Assembly (NCBI RefSeq): GCF_029892095.1
Contig: NZ_JARZAE010000004.1
Span: forward strand, 4,774,001 to 4,838,000
Reading direction: 5' to 3'
From: Kitasatospora sp. MAP12-44
Lineage (GTDB): Bacteria; Actinomycetota; Actinomycetes; Streptomycetales; Streptomycetaceae
DNA: 64,000 nt
Part shown: one piece after another, positions 43,131 through 52,208 of the stretch
Layout: every line of letters begins with the position of its first letter
Position numbering within the stretch: position 1 is the first letter of the stretch
The notes under the pieces: generated by a model
What the model was told of the DNA's origin: nothing
The model's input: only the letters and a program-made list of their open reading frames with translations
The model's database searches: none
Made by a program: the position numbers and the translations under genes

Positions 43131-45137
43131 AGCCGGCGCAGGCCGGTCCGCTGGTCCGGCTCGCCGGCCACCACCGCGGCCGGCTCGTCCAGCACCACGT
43201 AGTCGTACTCCAGGCCCTTGGCCAGCGAGGCCGGCACCAGGGTCAGCCGGGCGGCGGCGGTGGTCTCCGTGCCGGGCGTCAGGAACGCCAGCCCGGCGGC
43301 GGTCAGCGCCTCTTCGTAGAGCGGGATCCGGGCGTCGGCGACGATCAGGCCGGTCGAGCCCTCGTGCTCCAGCGCCGCGCGGCAGGCCTCGACCACCGAC
43401 TCCACCAGCCTGTCCGGGATGTGATGGATCATCAGCGAACCGGGCGTGTCGCGGATCGAGGTGGCGGGGGCCAGTCCGGGGGCGATCGCGGGCAGCAGTC
43501 GCGAGGCGTAGGCGATCACCTCCTCCGGCACCCGGAAGCCGGTGGTCAGCTCCTCGATGTGCGCGGTCGGCTTGCCCAGGTGGTGCAGCGCGTCCGCCCA
43601 ACTGGCCGTCGCCCACGGGGTGGTGCCCTGCGCGAGGTCGCCCAGCACGGTGGCCGAGCCGGTGCTGCAGCGGGCGGCCCACCGCGCGGTACTGCATGGG
43701 GGAGAGGTCCTGCGCCTCGTCGACCACCACATGGCCGAGCGAGGGGGTGCGCTGCACCAGGTCGGCGGTCTCGTCGATCAGTACGGCGTCGGCGGCGGTC
43801 CACGGCGCGTTCTTGACCGAGCGGGCCTTGCTGGGCCGGTGCAGCAGGGCCTGCTCGTCCTCGTCCAGCAGGCCCTCGGCGCACTCGGCCAGGAACGCGG
43901 CGTCGGTGAGCAGCCGGTGCACCAGCTTGGCCGGGTCGACCGGCGGCCAGCAGGCCTTGGCGGTGGCCTTGACCTGCGCCGAGCGGGCCACCGCGTCCTG
44001 CACCCGGTCGTCGGGGGCCTCGCCGCCCTGCTCCATCTTCAGCAGCACGGCGTGCGAGATGCGTTGCGGCAGCGCCTCCATGGCAGCGCCGTAGCGCAGC
44101 TCGCGGGCGGCCAACTCCTGGATGATCTCCACCAGTTCGTAGGCCGGCACGCGCCAGCGCCGGGAGCCGCGGACCACCACGCAGGGCTCGGTGGGCAGCG
44201 TGATGCCCGAGCGCACGGCGCGCCGCAGCACCTCGGCCATCCGGGCGTCGCCCTTGAGCCGGGCGGTCGCGGCCGAGTCCTCGGCGCGCACCTCGACATG
44301 CGCCACCAGCTCCTGGACGGTGGCCTGCGCCACGTCCAACTCGCCCAGGGCGGGCAGGACCTGCTCGATGTAGGAGAGGAAGGAGCTGTTCGGGCCGATC
44401 ACCAGGGTGCCGGTGCGGGCCAGCCGGTCGCGGTGCGCGTAGAGCAGGTAGGCGACGCGGTGCAGGCCGACGGCGGTCTTCCCGGTGCCGGGGGCGCCCT
44501 GGACGCAGACCGTGCCGGTGATGTCGGCGCGGACGATCTCGTCCTGCTCGGGCTGGATGGTGGCGACGATGTCGCGCATCGGGCCGACGCGGGGCTTCTC
44601 GATCTCGGCCGCGAGGAGCGCGGAGCCGGTGTCGGACTCCTCCGGGTCGCTCAGGTGCTCGTCCTCGTAGGCCGTCAACTCGCCGCCGGTGTAGCCGAAG
44701 CGGCGGCGCTTCTCGACGTCCATCGGGACGGTCCGGCTGGCCCGGTAGTACGGCTGGGAGACCGGCGCGCGCCAGTCGATCACCATCGGGTCGCCCACGG
44801 CGTCGTGCACGTGCCGGCGCCCGATGTAGAACCGCTCTCCTCCTGCGCCTTCGGACTCATCACTGGAGATGGCATGCAGGTAGTCGAGCCGGCCGAAGAA
44901 GAGCGGGGTGTGTACGAGGTCGGCCAGCGAGGCGATCCGGGTCTGGATCTGGTTGTGCAGGACAGCGGCGGTGACCCAGCTGCCGGCCACGTCGGAGATG
45001 TCCAGCGACTGGGCGTCCTCGCGCATCGCGGTCAGGGCGGCGCGGGAGGAGGCGAGGTGGTCGCGCTCCCGCTGCAGCGGGTCGGCCGACTGCAGGGGGT
45101 CAGTGGTGGCGGGGTCAGTGGTGGCGGGGGAATGCAC
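43055..45137 (-). pseudogene. HelD/HelR-like UvrD-family helicase, one-base frameshift
   Basis: The N-terminal part (GTG 45137, AAGG six bases upstream) reads through Walker A GAPGTGKTAVG and the DEAQDLSP box, then shifts frame; the rest (CSTGSATVLGDLAQ...GLEYDYVVLDEP...YVALTRA) is in another frame. Removing one base of GGG 43672-43674 restores a 693-residue protein. HelD-type ATPases pull stalled RNA polymerase off DNA, and HelR gives rifamycin tolerance. It may be a true pseudogene or a sequencing error. No RAE motif of rifamycin-induced genes is seen upstream. Confidence 0.8.
45096..45129 (-). repeat. Tandem 15-base repeat at the helicase 5' end
   Basis: Two full copies of GGGGTCAGTGGTGGC (45096-45110, 45111-45125) plus GGGG. 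On the minus strand they encode ATTDP twice near the N-terminus. Confidence 0.8.
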
Positions 45138-45427
45138 AGCGAACCTTCCCGGCCGGCCCGCTGAGGGGTCCGGCGGACTCGTCGTAGCTCACAGTGAAGG
45201 ACACCAGCCGGTTGCCGAGCGGCTGGCACCTCCCCCGGCTGCCGACGGACGGCACCACGGTTCGGGAGGGGGCAGACCGGACAGCTTAGACCCCGGGTCG
45301 TCACGGCACCAACGGGTTTTCTGCCCCCGGAGTAGGGGTCCCGTCCACCTTGAGGACGACTTCGGTCCCGAGGATTGCGGCCTTTGGGGTGATGTGTCCG
45401 GGATGCCCGGAAACTACGGTGGAACAC

Positions 45428-45649
45428 ATGAGCCCCGTAACCATGACGGCGCCCCCGGCAGCGGCCAAGACCCCCCGGGCGCGCACACCGCAGAACGAGA
45501 CCGTTCCCACCCCCACCCACGGCGCCACCGCGGCCGGCCCCGGCGGCCGCCGCCGCGGCCCGCTGGCCACCACCGTCCGCAACGTCGGCATCGTGCTCGA
45601 CACCGCCGCGCGGGTGGTCTTCCTCGGCCGCGACGGCGTCAAGCTCTAG
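45428..45649 (+). CDS. Small basic protein of unknown function (73 aa)
   Basis: ATG at 45428; a Pro/Ala/Thr-rich N-terminal half and a C-terminal helix LATTVRNVGIVLDTAARVVFLGRD that is amphipathic or a weak membrane segment. No family recognised. The frame is supported by typical third-position GC and by position between two divergent/convergent genes. Confidence 0.55.
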   Translation: MSPVTMTAPPAAAKTPRARTPQNETVPTPTHGATAAGPGGRRRGPLATTVRNVGIVLDTAARVVFLGRDGVKL

Positions 45650-45675
45650 CTACCGCCAGCCGGCGCCGGCCGCCG

Positions 45676-47310
45676 CTAGACGTCGTCCGCGTCGATGATC
45701 CGGTAGGCGTACCCCTGCTCGGCCAGGAAGCGCTGGCGGTGCGCGGCGAAGTCCTGGTCCACGGTGTCCCGGGCGACCACCGAGTAGAAGTGCGCCGAGT
45801 GCCCGTCGGCCTTGGGCCGCAGCACCCGGCCCAGCCGCTGGGCCTCCTCCTGGCGGGAGCCGAAGGTCCCGGAGACCTGGATGGCCACGGTGGCCTCCGG
45901 CAGGTCGATCGAGAAGTTGGCGACCTTCGACACCACCAGGACGCTGATCTCCTTGGTCCGGAAGGCCTCGAAGAGCTTCTCGCGCTGCGCGTTGCTGGTC
46001 TCGCCCTTGATCACCGGGGCGTTCAGCACCTCGCCCAGCTCGTCCAGCTGGTCGATGTACTGCCCGATGATCAGCGTCTGGTCCTTCTCGTGCTTCTTGA
46101 CCAGCGCCTCCACCACCCGCCGCTTGGTCGCGGTGGTGGCGCAGTAGCGGTAGCGCTCCTCCGGCTCGGCGGTCGCGTAGGCGAGCCGCTCGGTGTCGGT
46201 CAGGGTGACCCGGACCTCGCAGCAGTCGGCGGGCGCGATGTAGCCCTGCGCCTCGATCTCCTTCCACGGCGCGTCGAAGCGCTTGGGCCCGATCAGCGAG
46301 AAGACGTCGCCCTCCCGGCCGTCCTCGCGGACCAGGGTGGCGGTCAGGCCGAGCCGGCGGCGGGCCTGCAGGTCGGCGGTGAACTTGAAGACCGGGGCCG
46401 GCAGCAGGTGCACCTCGTCGTAGACCACCAGGCCCCAGTTGCGGGCGTCGAACAGCTCCAGGTGCGCGTAGGCGCCCTTCCGCTTGGTCGTCATCACCTG
46501 GTAGGTGGCGATGGTGACCGGGCGGATCTCCTTGCGGGTCCCGCTGTACTCGCCGATCTCGTCCTCGGTCAGCGTGGTGCGCTTGACCAGCTCGTGCTTC
46601 CACTGGCGGGCCGAGACGGTGTTGGTGACCAGGATCAGCGTGGTCGACTTGGCCTCCGCCATCGCCGCCGCGCCGACCAGCGTCTTTCCGGCGCCGCAGG
46701 GCAGCACCACGACGCCGCTGCCGCCGTGCCAGAAGCCCTCGACCGCCTGCTGCTGGTACGGGCGCAGCTGCCAGCCGTCCTGGTCGAGCTCGATCGGGTG
46801 CGCCTCGCCGTCCACGTACCCGGCGTGGTCCTCGGCCGGCCAGCCGAGCTTGAGCAGCGTCTGCTTGATCTGGCCGCGCTCGGAGGGGTGCACCAGCACG
46901 GTGTCCGGGTCGACCCGGGCGCCGACCAGCGGCGCGATCTTCTTCGACCGCAGGATCTCCTCAAGGACCGGGCGGTCGGTGGTGGTCAGCACCAGGCCGT
47001 GCACCGGGTGCTTGCTGAGCTGCAGCCGCCCGTAGCGGGCCATCGTGTCGGCGATGTCCACCAGCAGCGCGTGCGGCACCGGGTAGCGCGAGTACTTCAC
47101 CAGCGCGTCCACCACCTGCTCGGCGTCATGCCCGGCGGCCCGCGCGTTCCACAGGCCCAGCGGCGTCACCCGGTAGGTGTGCACATGCTCGGGCGCGCGC
47201 TCCAACTCGGCGAAGGGCGCGATGACTCGACGGCACTCGGCGGCCTTGGGGTGGTCGATTTCAAGGAGCAGAGTCTTGTCGCTTTGTACGATCAGCGGGC
47301 CGTCGTTCAC
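45676..47310 (-). CDS. XPB/Ssl2-family DNA repair helicase
   Basis: A 544-residue superfamily 2 helicase. An N-terminal damage-recognition-like region is followed by Walker A LPCGAGKTLVG, the DEVH box (YDEVHLLP), GLTATLVREDG and helicase domain 2 ending in AQRLGRVLRPK. Bacterial XPB unwinds DNA 3' to 5' and is linked to repair. GTG start, ten bases after GGAGGAT. Its usual neighbour, the 845-residue helicase-associated protein, lies 6.6 kb downstream on the plus coordinate, same strand. Confidence 0.93.
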   Translation of the reverse strand: MNDGPLIVQSDKTLLLEIDHPKAAECRRVIAPFAELERAPEHVHTYRVTPLGLWNARAAGHDAEQVVDALVKYSRYPVPHALLVDIADTMARYGRLQLSKHPVHGLVLTTTDRPVLEEILRSKKIAPLVGARVDPDTVLVHPSERGQIKQTLLKLGWPAEDHAGYVDGEAHPIELDQDGWQLRPYQQQAVEGFWHGGSGVVVLPCGAGKTLVGAAAMAEAKSTTLILVTNTVSARQWKHELVKRTTLTEDEIGEYSGTRKEIRPVTIATYQVMTTKRKGAYAHLELFDARNWGLVVYDEVHLLPAPVFKFTADLQARRRLGLTATLVREDGREGDVFSLIGPKRFDAPWKEIEAQGYIAPADCCEVRVTLTDTERLAYATAEPEERYRYCATTATKRRVVEALVKKHEKDQTLIIGQYIDQLDELGEVLNAPVIKGETSNAQREKLFEAFRTKEISVLVVSKVANFSIDLPEATVAIQVSGTFGSRQEEAQRLGRVLRPKADGHSAHFYSVVARDTVDQDFAAHRQRFLAEQGYAYRIIDADDV

Positions 47311-47528
47311 TTTGAGCGATCCTCCATCGGTCAGACGCAGACCCTCCAGTGTCGCCCATGGCGAGGGCTTTGGGTCGCGGGTGGGCGAGAACGACCCCCG
47401 AGGGGGCAGCTGGGCCTGACTGGTGGTCGGCCTCCCAGGATAAGTCGCGGCCTGCCTGGGGGTGCGCGGCGCTGCGATCGTCGAGGCATGCGGGGAGCAC
47501 CGCTCCCCTTTGACTCAGGAGAAGACCC

Positions 47529-48248
47529 ATGGTTGCAGCCACCCTGTCCGGCACCCGCGTCGTCGTTGTCGGCGGGACCTCCGGCATCGGCAAGGAGGTG
47601 GCCCGCCAGGCCGTCGCCGCCGGGGCCGAGGTCCTGGTCGGCTCCCGCTCGGAGCAGAAGCTGGCCGACACGGCCAAGGAGATCGAGGGCGTGCGCACCG
47701 GCGTCGTCGACGTCACCGACGAGGAGAGCGTGCGCGGCTTCTTCGGCGGCCTCGACGCGCTCGACCACCTGGTGGTCTGCCCGGGCGACATGGCGGTCGG
47801 CTCGGTCTACGACGTGTCGCTGGAGGCCGTGCGGCGTTCGCTGGACACCAAGATCATCGGGCCGCTGCTCTGCGTCCGGCACGCCGGGCGCAAGATCGCG
47901 GCCGGCGGTTCGATCGTGCTGCTGGCGGGCGCCGCCGGCTACAAGGCCTACCCGGAGCTGGCCGCCACCGCCGCCGCCAACGCCGGCATCGGCGGCCTGG
48001 GACGCTCGCTGGCCCTGGAGCTCGCCCCGGTGCGGGTGAACGTGGTGGTGGCCGGCCTGATCGACACCCCGCTCTGGGACGGCCTGCCGGCCGAGGCCCG
48101 CGCGGCCCTGTTCGAGCAGACGGCCCAGGCCACCCCGCTCGGCCGGATCGGGCAGCCCGAGGACGTCGCGCGCAGCGTGCTGCACCTGCTGGAGAGCGCC
48201 TACACCACCGGCGCCCTGAGCCACGTGGACGGCGGCGCCACGCTCTGA
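47529..48248 (+). CDS. Short-chain dehydrogenase/reductase lacking the catalytic triad
   Basis: A 239-residue Rossmann protein with the cofactor motif GGTSGIGKEVA and the C-terminal GQPEDVARSVLHLL. The active site is altered: where YxxxK should stand before GLGRSLALEL there is TAAAN, and the usual catalytic Ser is Leu/Ala in VLLAGAAG. It may bind NAD(P) without ordinary SDR catalysis. ATG with AGGAGA (47518-47523) five bases upstream. Confidence 0.82.
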   Translation: MVAATLSGTRVVVVGGTSGIGKEVARQAVAAGAEVLVGSRSEQKLADTAKEIEGVRTGVVDVTDEESVRGFFGGLDALDHLVVCPGDMAVGSVYDVSLEAVRRSLDTKIIGPLLCVRHAGRKIAAGGSIVLLAGAAGYKAYPELAATAAANAGIGGLGRSLALELAPVRVNVVVAGLIDTPLWDGLPAEARAALFEQTAQATPLGRIGQPEDVARSVLHLLESAYTTGALSHVDGGATL

Positions 48249-48276
48249 GCCCTCGGCCCGGGCCGGGCAGCGGCGG

Positions 48277-48546
48277 TCAGTCGGGGTCGGAGCCCTTGGA
48301 GGCCGCCCGCGCCGGGTGCGCCGGGTGGTCCAGCCAGACGTACTGTTCGTCGCCGGTCATGGTGAGGCCGAACCTGTCCGGGCCAGGGCGGCCGAGTTCT
48401 TCGGTGACGGCCTGGAGCAGGCCGCGCATGGCGGCCTGCTCCGGCTGATGCTGGGTGGTCGTCACTTGTGCTTCGGCTCCGGCTTGCTCTGCGAGGTGGT
48501 CACGATGCTCGCCCCGATGTCGGCCGGGGCGCACGGCAGCGGCCAT
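48277..48546 (-). CDS. Small protein coupled to the HATPase gene
   Basis: An 89-residue protein if the ATG at 48546 is used; this ATG overlaps the upstream TGA as TGATG, a translational coupling. The better-looking part begins at a GTG (48465, TTTQHQPEQAAMRGLLQAV) and has a helix, then RFGLTMTGDEQYVWLDH. No family recognised. Last gene of the XRE/HATPase cluster. Confidence 0.55.
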   Translation of the reverse strand: MAAAVRPGRHRGEHRDHLAEQAGAEAQVTTTQHQPEQAAMRGLLQAVTEELGRPGPDRFGLTMTGDEQYVWLDHPAHPARAASKGSDPD

Positions 48547-48959
48547 CACACGGTCCTGGTCCTCACCTCAGCCCAGACCACCTTGCCGTACGGAGCCTCA
48601 TCGACTCCCCACCGATGCGCGAGCGCCGCAACCAGGCCTATGCCCCGCCCGGACTCCGCGCGCGTCCCGGCGTCGATGACACACGGAAGCGTGAACGAGC
48701 TGTCCCGCACGCCCACGCGGACGGTGTCACCAGCGAAGTGGACAGACACGGCGATCCGCCTACAGCCCGTGTGCCGGACGGCATTGCCGACCAGCTCACT
48801 CACCAGAAGCTCGGCCGCATCCACCACGTCCGGCAACGACCACGCCGACAACCTCTCGCCAACCAGCCGGCGGGCCTTCGCAGCCGACTCCGGCTCGCAC
48901 GGCATAACCCGCACACACTGCCGAGTTGCCCGGAGGGGAGCCGCCACCGCCGTCTTCAT
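48546..48959 (-). CDS. ATP-binding protein, RsbW-like HATPase
   Basis: A 137-residue GHKL ATPase: N box ELLVSELVGNAVRHT and G box SGRGIGLVAALAHRW. Such small proteins act as anti-sigma or signalling kinases in streptomycetes, often beside XRE regulators and small DUF proteins. The ATG overlaps the stop of the preceding gene (ATGA). No anti-anti-sigma partner is present. Confidence 0.88.
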   Translation of the reverse strand: MKTAVAAPLRATRQCVRVMPCEPESAAKARRLVGERLSAWSLPDVVDAAELLVSELVGNAVRHTGCRRIAVSVHFAGDTVRVGVRDSSFTLPCVIDAGTRAESGRGIGLVAALAHRWGVDEAPYGKVVWAEVRTRTV

Positions 48960-49174
48960 CGGGCCGCCTGATGTGCGGCCCGTCTGCGGAGTGCGATCCC
49001 GATTCCTGCCAGGACCCGGGCGCGAACCTCCGCACGGGACGAGTCGGGGACATAAAGAACCTGATCAGGCGGACCGGTCGGGGGATCGTCGTGGTAGTCG
49101 GGGACCGCTCGTGCCCGCAGGTGCCTGCTCGCGCTGACCAGGTGGGCGGGAAGAAGCCGACCGTCAGTGGTCAT
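48956..49174 (-). CDS. 72-residue protein of the XRE/HATPase cluster
   Basis: Basic small protein beginning TTDGRLLPAHLVSASRHLRAR and ending in an Arg/Ala-rich helix. It overlaps the HATPase start by four bases and follows the upstream gene by three, so it is translated with them. No family recognised. Confidence 0.6.
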   Translation of the reverse strand: MTTDGRLLPAHLVSASRHLRARAVPDYHDDPPTGPPDQVLYVPDSSRAEVRARVLAGIGIALRRRAAHQAAR

Positions 49175-49177
49175 GGC

Positions 49178-49417
49178 TCAACCACCCTCCGTTGCCCGGT
49201 CACTGAGCGGTTCCAGGGTTGAGCCGTCGCGGGGCGCGGCCCATTCCTCACCCCCGCCTGGAGGGCGAAGGTGGTACGCGAAGACGCCCTCTCCCGGGAC
49301 TTCCACCACGACGCCTATGAGGTTCGCAGCGGTGTCCCGTGCGAGGTCCCCGAGGCGCGACGGCCTGGCGTGTGAGGGGGTGTGTGCGCCCTTGCGGGTA
49401 GTGCGTCGTCCACTCAT
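49178..49417 (-). CDS. 79-residue protein of the XRE/HATPase cluster
   Basis: Begins SGRRTTRKGAHTPSHARP; the middle part ARDTAANLIGVVVEVPGEGVFAYHLRPPGG reads as a small beta-rich domain. Similar small proteins accompany XRE-TPR regulators in streptomycetes. The longer open frame to 49660 is the antisense of the XRE gene. Confidence 0.6.
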   Translation of the reverse strand: MSGRRTTRKGAHTPSHARPSRLGDLARDTAANLIGVVVEVPGEGVFAYHLRPPGGGEEWAAPRDGSTLEPLSDRATEGG

Positions 49418-49473
49418 GCCTACAGACGGTAGGGGGACGACTGCAGCTGAATATGAATCAGCGGAATGCTTGC

Positions 49474-50709
49474 CTATCCATCCGGGTGGAAGCGGTCGGA
49501 CATGCGGCGAAGTCGTTCCCGGGTAGTCGCCCGCTCCGCATAGACGATCTTGCGGAGGGTGGCGCGCGCGATGGGGTGGTTGCGGATCAGCTGGGGTGCG
49601 ATTCGCTCCGCCTCCTCCAGCTCCACGAGCGCCTTGTCCCGGTTGCCGTCCCACAACCACGCTCGCGCCAGGTCCATCCGGTGATGCCCGCGCCGGGAGT
49701 TGGGCAGTATGGCGACCTGTGAGGGGTCGGCCCTCTCATTGAGGGCGAGTGCCTTGGCGTGATTGCCCATCTCCAACTGGACTGAGATGGCGTGGATTTG
49801 CACGTTCCCGGCGGAGAACGTGAGGGAGTGGCGGTCGAAGATCGGTTCGCCGTCTGTGGCGGCGTCGATGCGAGCTGATGCCGCCCGTGCCTGCTGGATG
49901 CGGTCTTCGCTCTGCTCGGGTGCGCCGGCTCTTGCGGCCGAGACCGCTGCCCGCAGTTGAAGAGTTCCCCAGGCCCGAAGGGCCAGCGGGTCACCGGTGT
50001 TGTACTCGCGTTCGATCGAGGAGAGCGCCTTGTCGGACAGTGCGATCGAGTCGGCCCAGTCGGCGGTTGCCCACATGTCCCAGACTCGCATCCAGTCCGA
50101 GACCGCGATCATCACGGGATCTCCGGAAAGCCGTGCGGACCACGCGGCCCGCTCGCAAGCCATGGTGATCAACTCTGGATGACCGAGCGAGTGAGCGGCA
50201 GTGTGGGCGAACTTGCAGGCCACCGCGTAGATGGCGAAGCCTTCCTCGCGCTCGTGTCCCGCCGAGACCTCAGCCAGCGCGCGGGCTTCACGAAGCATGT
50301 CCGGGAGGATGCGGAGGATGGCGACGTTGGCTGCCGCGTCGCGGAGCCGATGGAGGCGTACGGTCTCCTGCCACAGCTCGGGAGACGATCGGGGCCGTCC
50401 ATCGAAGACCGGGGTCAGGTCATAACGGCGAAGTTCCCGGAGGATCGACGCCGCCGACACCTGCCACTGGTTCTCGGAACTCTTCCCGGCGACGTAGGGG
50501 CGCTCCACCAAGTCGTTCGGGTGACAGTGCAGAGCTGCGGCGAGTTCGTTGATGATCCCTGCACGGTCCAGCTCGATCGTGCCGCGCTCGACCTTCGACA
50601 CCCACCCCTGTGTTCTGCCGACAGCGGCAGCGAGATCCGCCTGAGGCATCCCCAGTCGAAGCCTGGCCCGCCGCACTCGCTTGCCGATCGACTCCCGTTC
50701 TTCCAGCAC
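49474..50709 (-). CDS. XRE-family regulator with TPR-like C-terminal domain
   Basis: A 411-residue protein. The N-terminal helix-turn-helix (about 8-65) has MPQADLAAAVGRTQGWVSKVERG; the rest is helical repeats resembling tetratricopeptides (for example NHAKALALNERAD and RDKALVELEEAERIAP). Regulators of this build respond to peptides or partner proteins. GTG start with GGGAGGG five bases upstream. It heads a five-gene run down to 48277, with 56 bases to the next gene. Confidence 0.85.
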   Translation of the reverse strand: MLEERESIGKRVRRARLRLGMPQADLAAAVGRTQGWVSKVERGTIELDRAGIINELAAALHCHPNDLVERPYVAGKSSENQWQVSAASILRELRRYDLTPVFDGRPRSSPELWQETVRLHRLRDAAANVAILRILPDMLREARALAEVSAGHEREEGFAIYAVACKFAHTAAHSLGHPELITMACERAAWSARLSGDPVMIAVSDWMRVWDMWATADWADSIALSDKALSSIEREYNTGDPLALRAWGTLQLRAAVSAARAGAPEQSEDRIQQARAASARIDAATDGEPIFDRHSLTFSAGNVQIHAISVQLEMGNHAKALALNERADPSQVAILPNSRRGHHRMDLARAWLWDGNRDKALVELEEAERIAPQLIRNHPIARATLRKIVYAERATTRERLRRMSDRFHPDG

Positions 50710-50980
50710 TCGTACCCTCCCTGCGGTGTCGCTCCCGTCGGCCCGCCCGTTCGGCTCGGTGGCCTAACGGGAAGGTACCGCCGATTGCGGGGGATCGACG
50801 TGTAGTCGGTCTGAGGCGCGGCAGTAGGCCATTTGACTACTCAGAGCTTGCGGATGCGCAGCAAGCTTGATCGCTACCGGCGCCCTGAGCGCCCGAGAGT
50901 TTCGTCAGTCGCTGGGGCCCTACCGCAACGCCCCGGCTGCTTCAGCGCTTGTCGGCCGAATCGGCGAGATGACCAGCTGA
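50710..50980. other. 271-base gap between NUDIX and XRE genes
   Basis: Should contain the XRE promoter. It is less GC-rich than average and holds no recognisable gene or strong hairpin. Confidence 0.4.
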
Positions 50981-51514
50981 TCAGAGGCCGGCTTCATCCA
51001 GCAGCAGGTAGAGCACGCCTACCAGCGAGCCACTGCTGACGATCTCGCGGCGGTCGATCATGCCGCGCAGTTCGGACAGCGGAATCCACTCGATGCGGTC
51101 CGACTCATTGCGCTCAGTGGGCGGTCCTACGTACTCGGCCGCGTCGGCGCGGAAGACGAAATGTTCCGAGTCGGTGATGCCGTTCGCAGGCTGGGCGTAG
51201 ATGAGCGGCTTGACCTCTCCGGTCCGCCAGCCTGTCTCCTCCAGAACCTCGCGGGCCGCAGCCTCGGCCGGAGTCTCGTCGGCCTCGATCAGCCCCATGG
51301 GCAGTTCCCATGCCCATGAGTCGGTGATGAAGCGGTGCCGCCACATCATCAGAACCTGCTTCTCGCTGTTGACCACAGCAGTCACGGCCAGGTGCCGCAG
51401 CTTCAGCACGTGGTGTTCCCAACGGTGCCCGTCAGGCTGCTCGACATCGACCAACCACACGTTCACCCAGGGGTTTTCGTAGATCGGACGTTCCCCGTGG
51501 ATCTTCCACTGCAT
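50981..51514 (-). CDS. NUDIX hydrolase
   Basis: A 177-residue protein with a complete Nudix box: G followed by LIEAD, E, then REVLEETGW, with the spacing GX5EX7REUXEEXGU intact. The preceding WRHRFITDSWAWELPMG resembles ADP-sugar pyrophosphatases. ATG 51514 with GAGGAG about eight bases upstream. The open frame reaches 52054 but runs over CutA antisense. It often lies beside XRE-TPR genes in streptomycetes. Confidence 0.9.
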   Translation of the reverse strand: MQWKIHGERPIYENPWVNVWLVDVEQPDGHRWEHHVLKLRHLAVTAVVNSEKQVLMMWRHRFITDSWAWELPMGLIEADETPAEAAAREVLEETGWRTGEVKPLIYAQPANGITDSEHFVFRADAAEYVGPPTERNESDRIEWIPLSELRGMIDRREIVSSGSLVGVLYLLLDEAGL

Positions 51515-51668
51515 TGCTGCGGCTCCTCTCGGCGGACCTTCAGCTTGGCAGAGACTTCGCTTGAGGCAGAGCGGTTCTGCCCAATTCACGTCACACTGAC
51601 GAATAGTGCCATCTTGATCAACCTGGGCAGCTGCTTGCCCTAGAACGGGGGCTCCTTGGGCCAGCTGA

Positions 51669-51872
51669 CCGGCGGCGTGTTTATCGACAGGTGCTGGTGA
51701 CGTGGAGCAAGCGGTGGAGGTCGGCCGCCGCACGCTGGAAGCCACGTTGGAGACGGAGACGACCATGGGCAAGGGTCGCCTCGGCGCGCTTGCCCAGCAA
51801 CTCCCCGAGCAGCACAGCGCGGCCCGAACCTTCCGGGAGGAGATCCGGGCTGCGCTCGGGCAGGTCAGCTGA
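51669..51872 (+). pseudogene. Remnant of a TPR-type regulator C-terminus
   Basis: About 67 codons after an in-frame stop at 51666 read GAGDVEQAVEVGRRTLEAT... LGALAQQLPEQHSAARTFREEIRAAL, the C-terminal pattern of XRE/TPR regulators (GDxxxAVELGRRAL). The N-terminal 300 or more residues are missing. GTG 51702 could start a 56-residue peptide, but no ribosome site is evident. It overlaps the end of cutA by eight bases. Confidence 0.5.
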
Positions 51873-52188
51873 CGGTCTCGGTGTTCACCCAGCTCAGATA
51901 TGCGGGGCTGCCAGTGACCACCGGGAGGCCGATGACCTCTGGGGTGTCGTAGGTGTGCTGCTCGCCGATGAAGGCGGCAAGTCGGTCGGAGAGGTCGGCG
52001 CGGGTCTTGAAGTCGATGCGCCACTCGGGCTCGGTCTGCACGTCGCCGTCCCACCAGTAGACCGAGCTGATCGGGTACACCTGGGCGCAGGCAGCCAACC
52101 GCTCACGCACCACGGCGGCAGCCAGCGCGCGCGCCTTGTCCTCGGCGTCATGGGTGGTGGTCACCACGATGAAGTCACGATTCGTCAT
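51865..52188 (-). CDS. cutA: CutA1 divalent-cation tolerance protein
   Basis: A 107-residue ferredoxin-like protein: VVTTTHDAEDKARALAAAVV, AACAQVYPISSVYWWDGDV and EVIGLPVVTGSPAYLSWV are family signatures. It forms very stable trimers; the metal-tolerance role is historical and the true function is uncertain. Confidence 0.93.
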   Translation of the reverse strand: MTNRDFIVVTTTHDAEDKARALAAAVVRERLAACAQVYPISSVYWWDGDVQTEPEWRIDFKTRADLSDRLAAFIGEQHTYDTPEVIGLPVVTGSPAYLSWVNTETVS

Positions 52189-52208
52189 AGAACGAGCCTA
52201 GAGGGGGC

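Noticed and set aside
41628..45137. A single 1169-codon open frame on the minus strand fusing the helicase to the HD protein
   Set aside because: It arises from the frameshift: after 43674 the frame is the antisense of cutC until it happens to meet the HD gene. Domain boundaries and a normal HD start at 42278 explain it.
45204..45226. CCAGCCG/CGGCTGG inverted repeat upstream of the helicase as a rifamycin-associated element
   Set aside because: It does not match the RAE consensus I know.
45301..45642. 113-codon minus-strand frame opposite the 73-residue gene
   Set aside because: The plus-strand frame has a more plausible protein pattern and start; both cannot be favoured without homologues.
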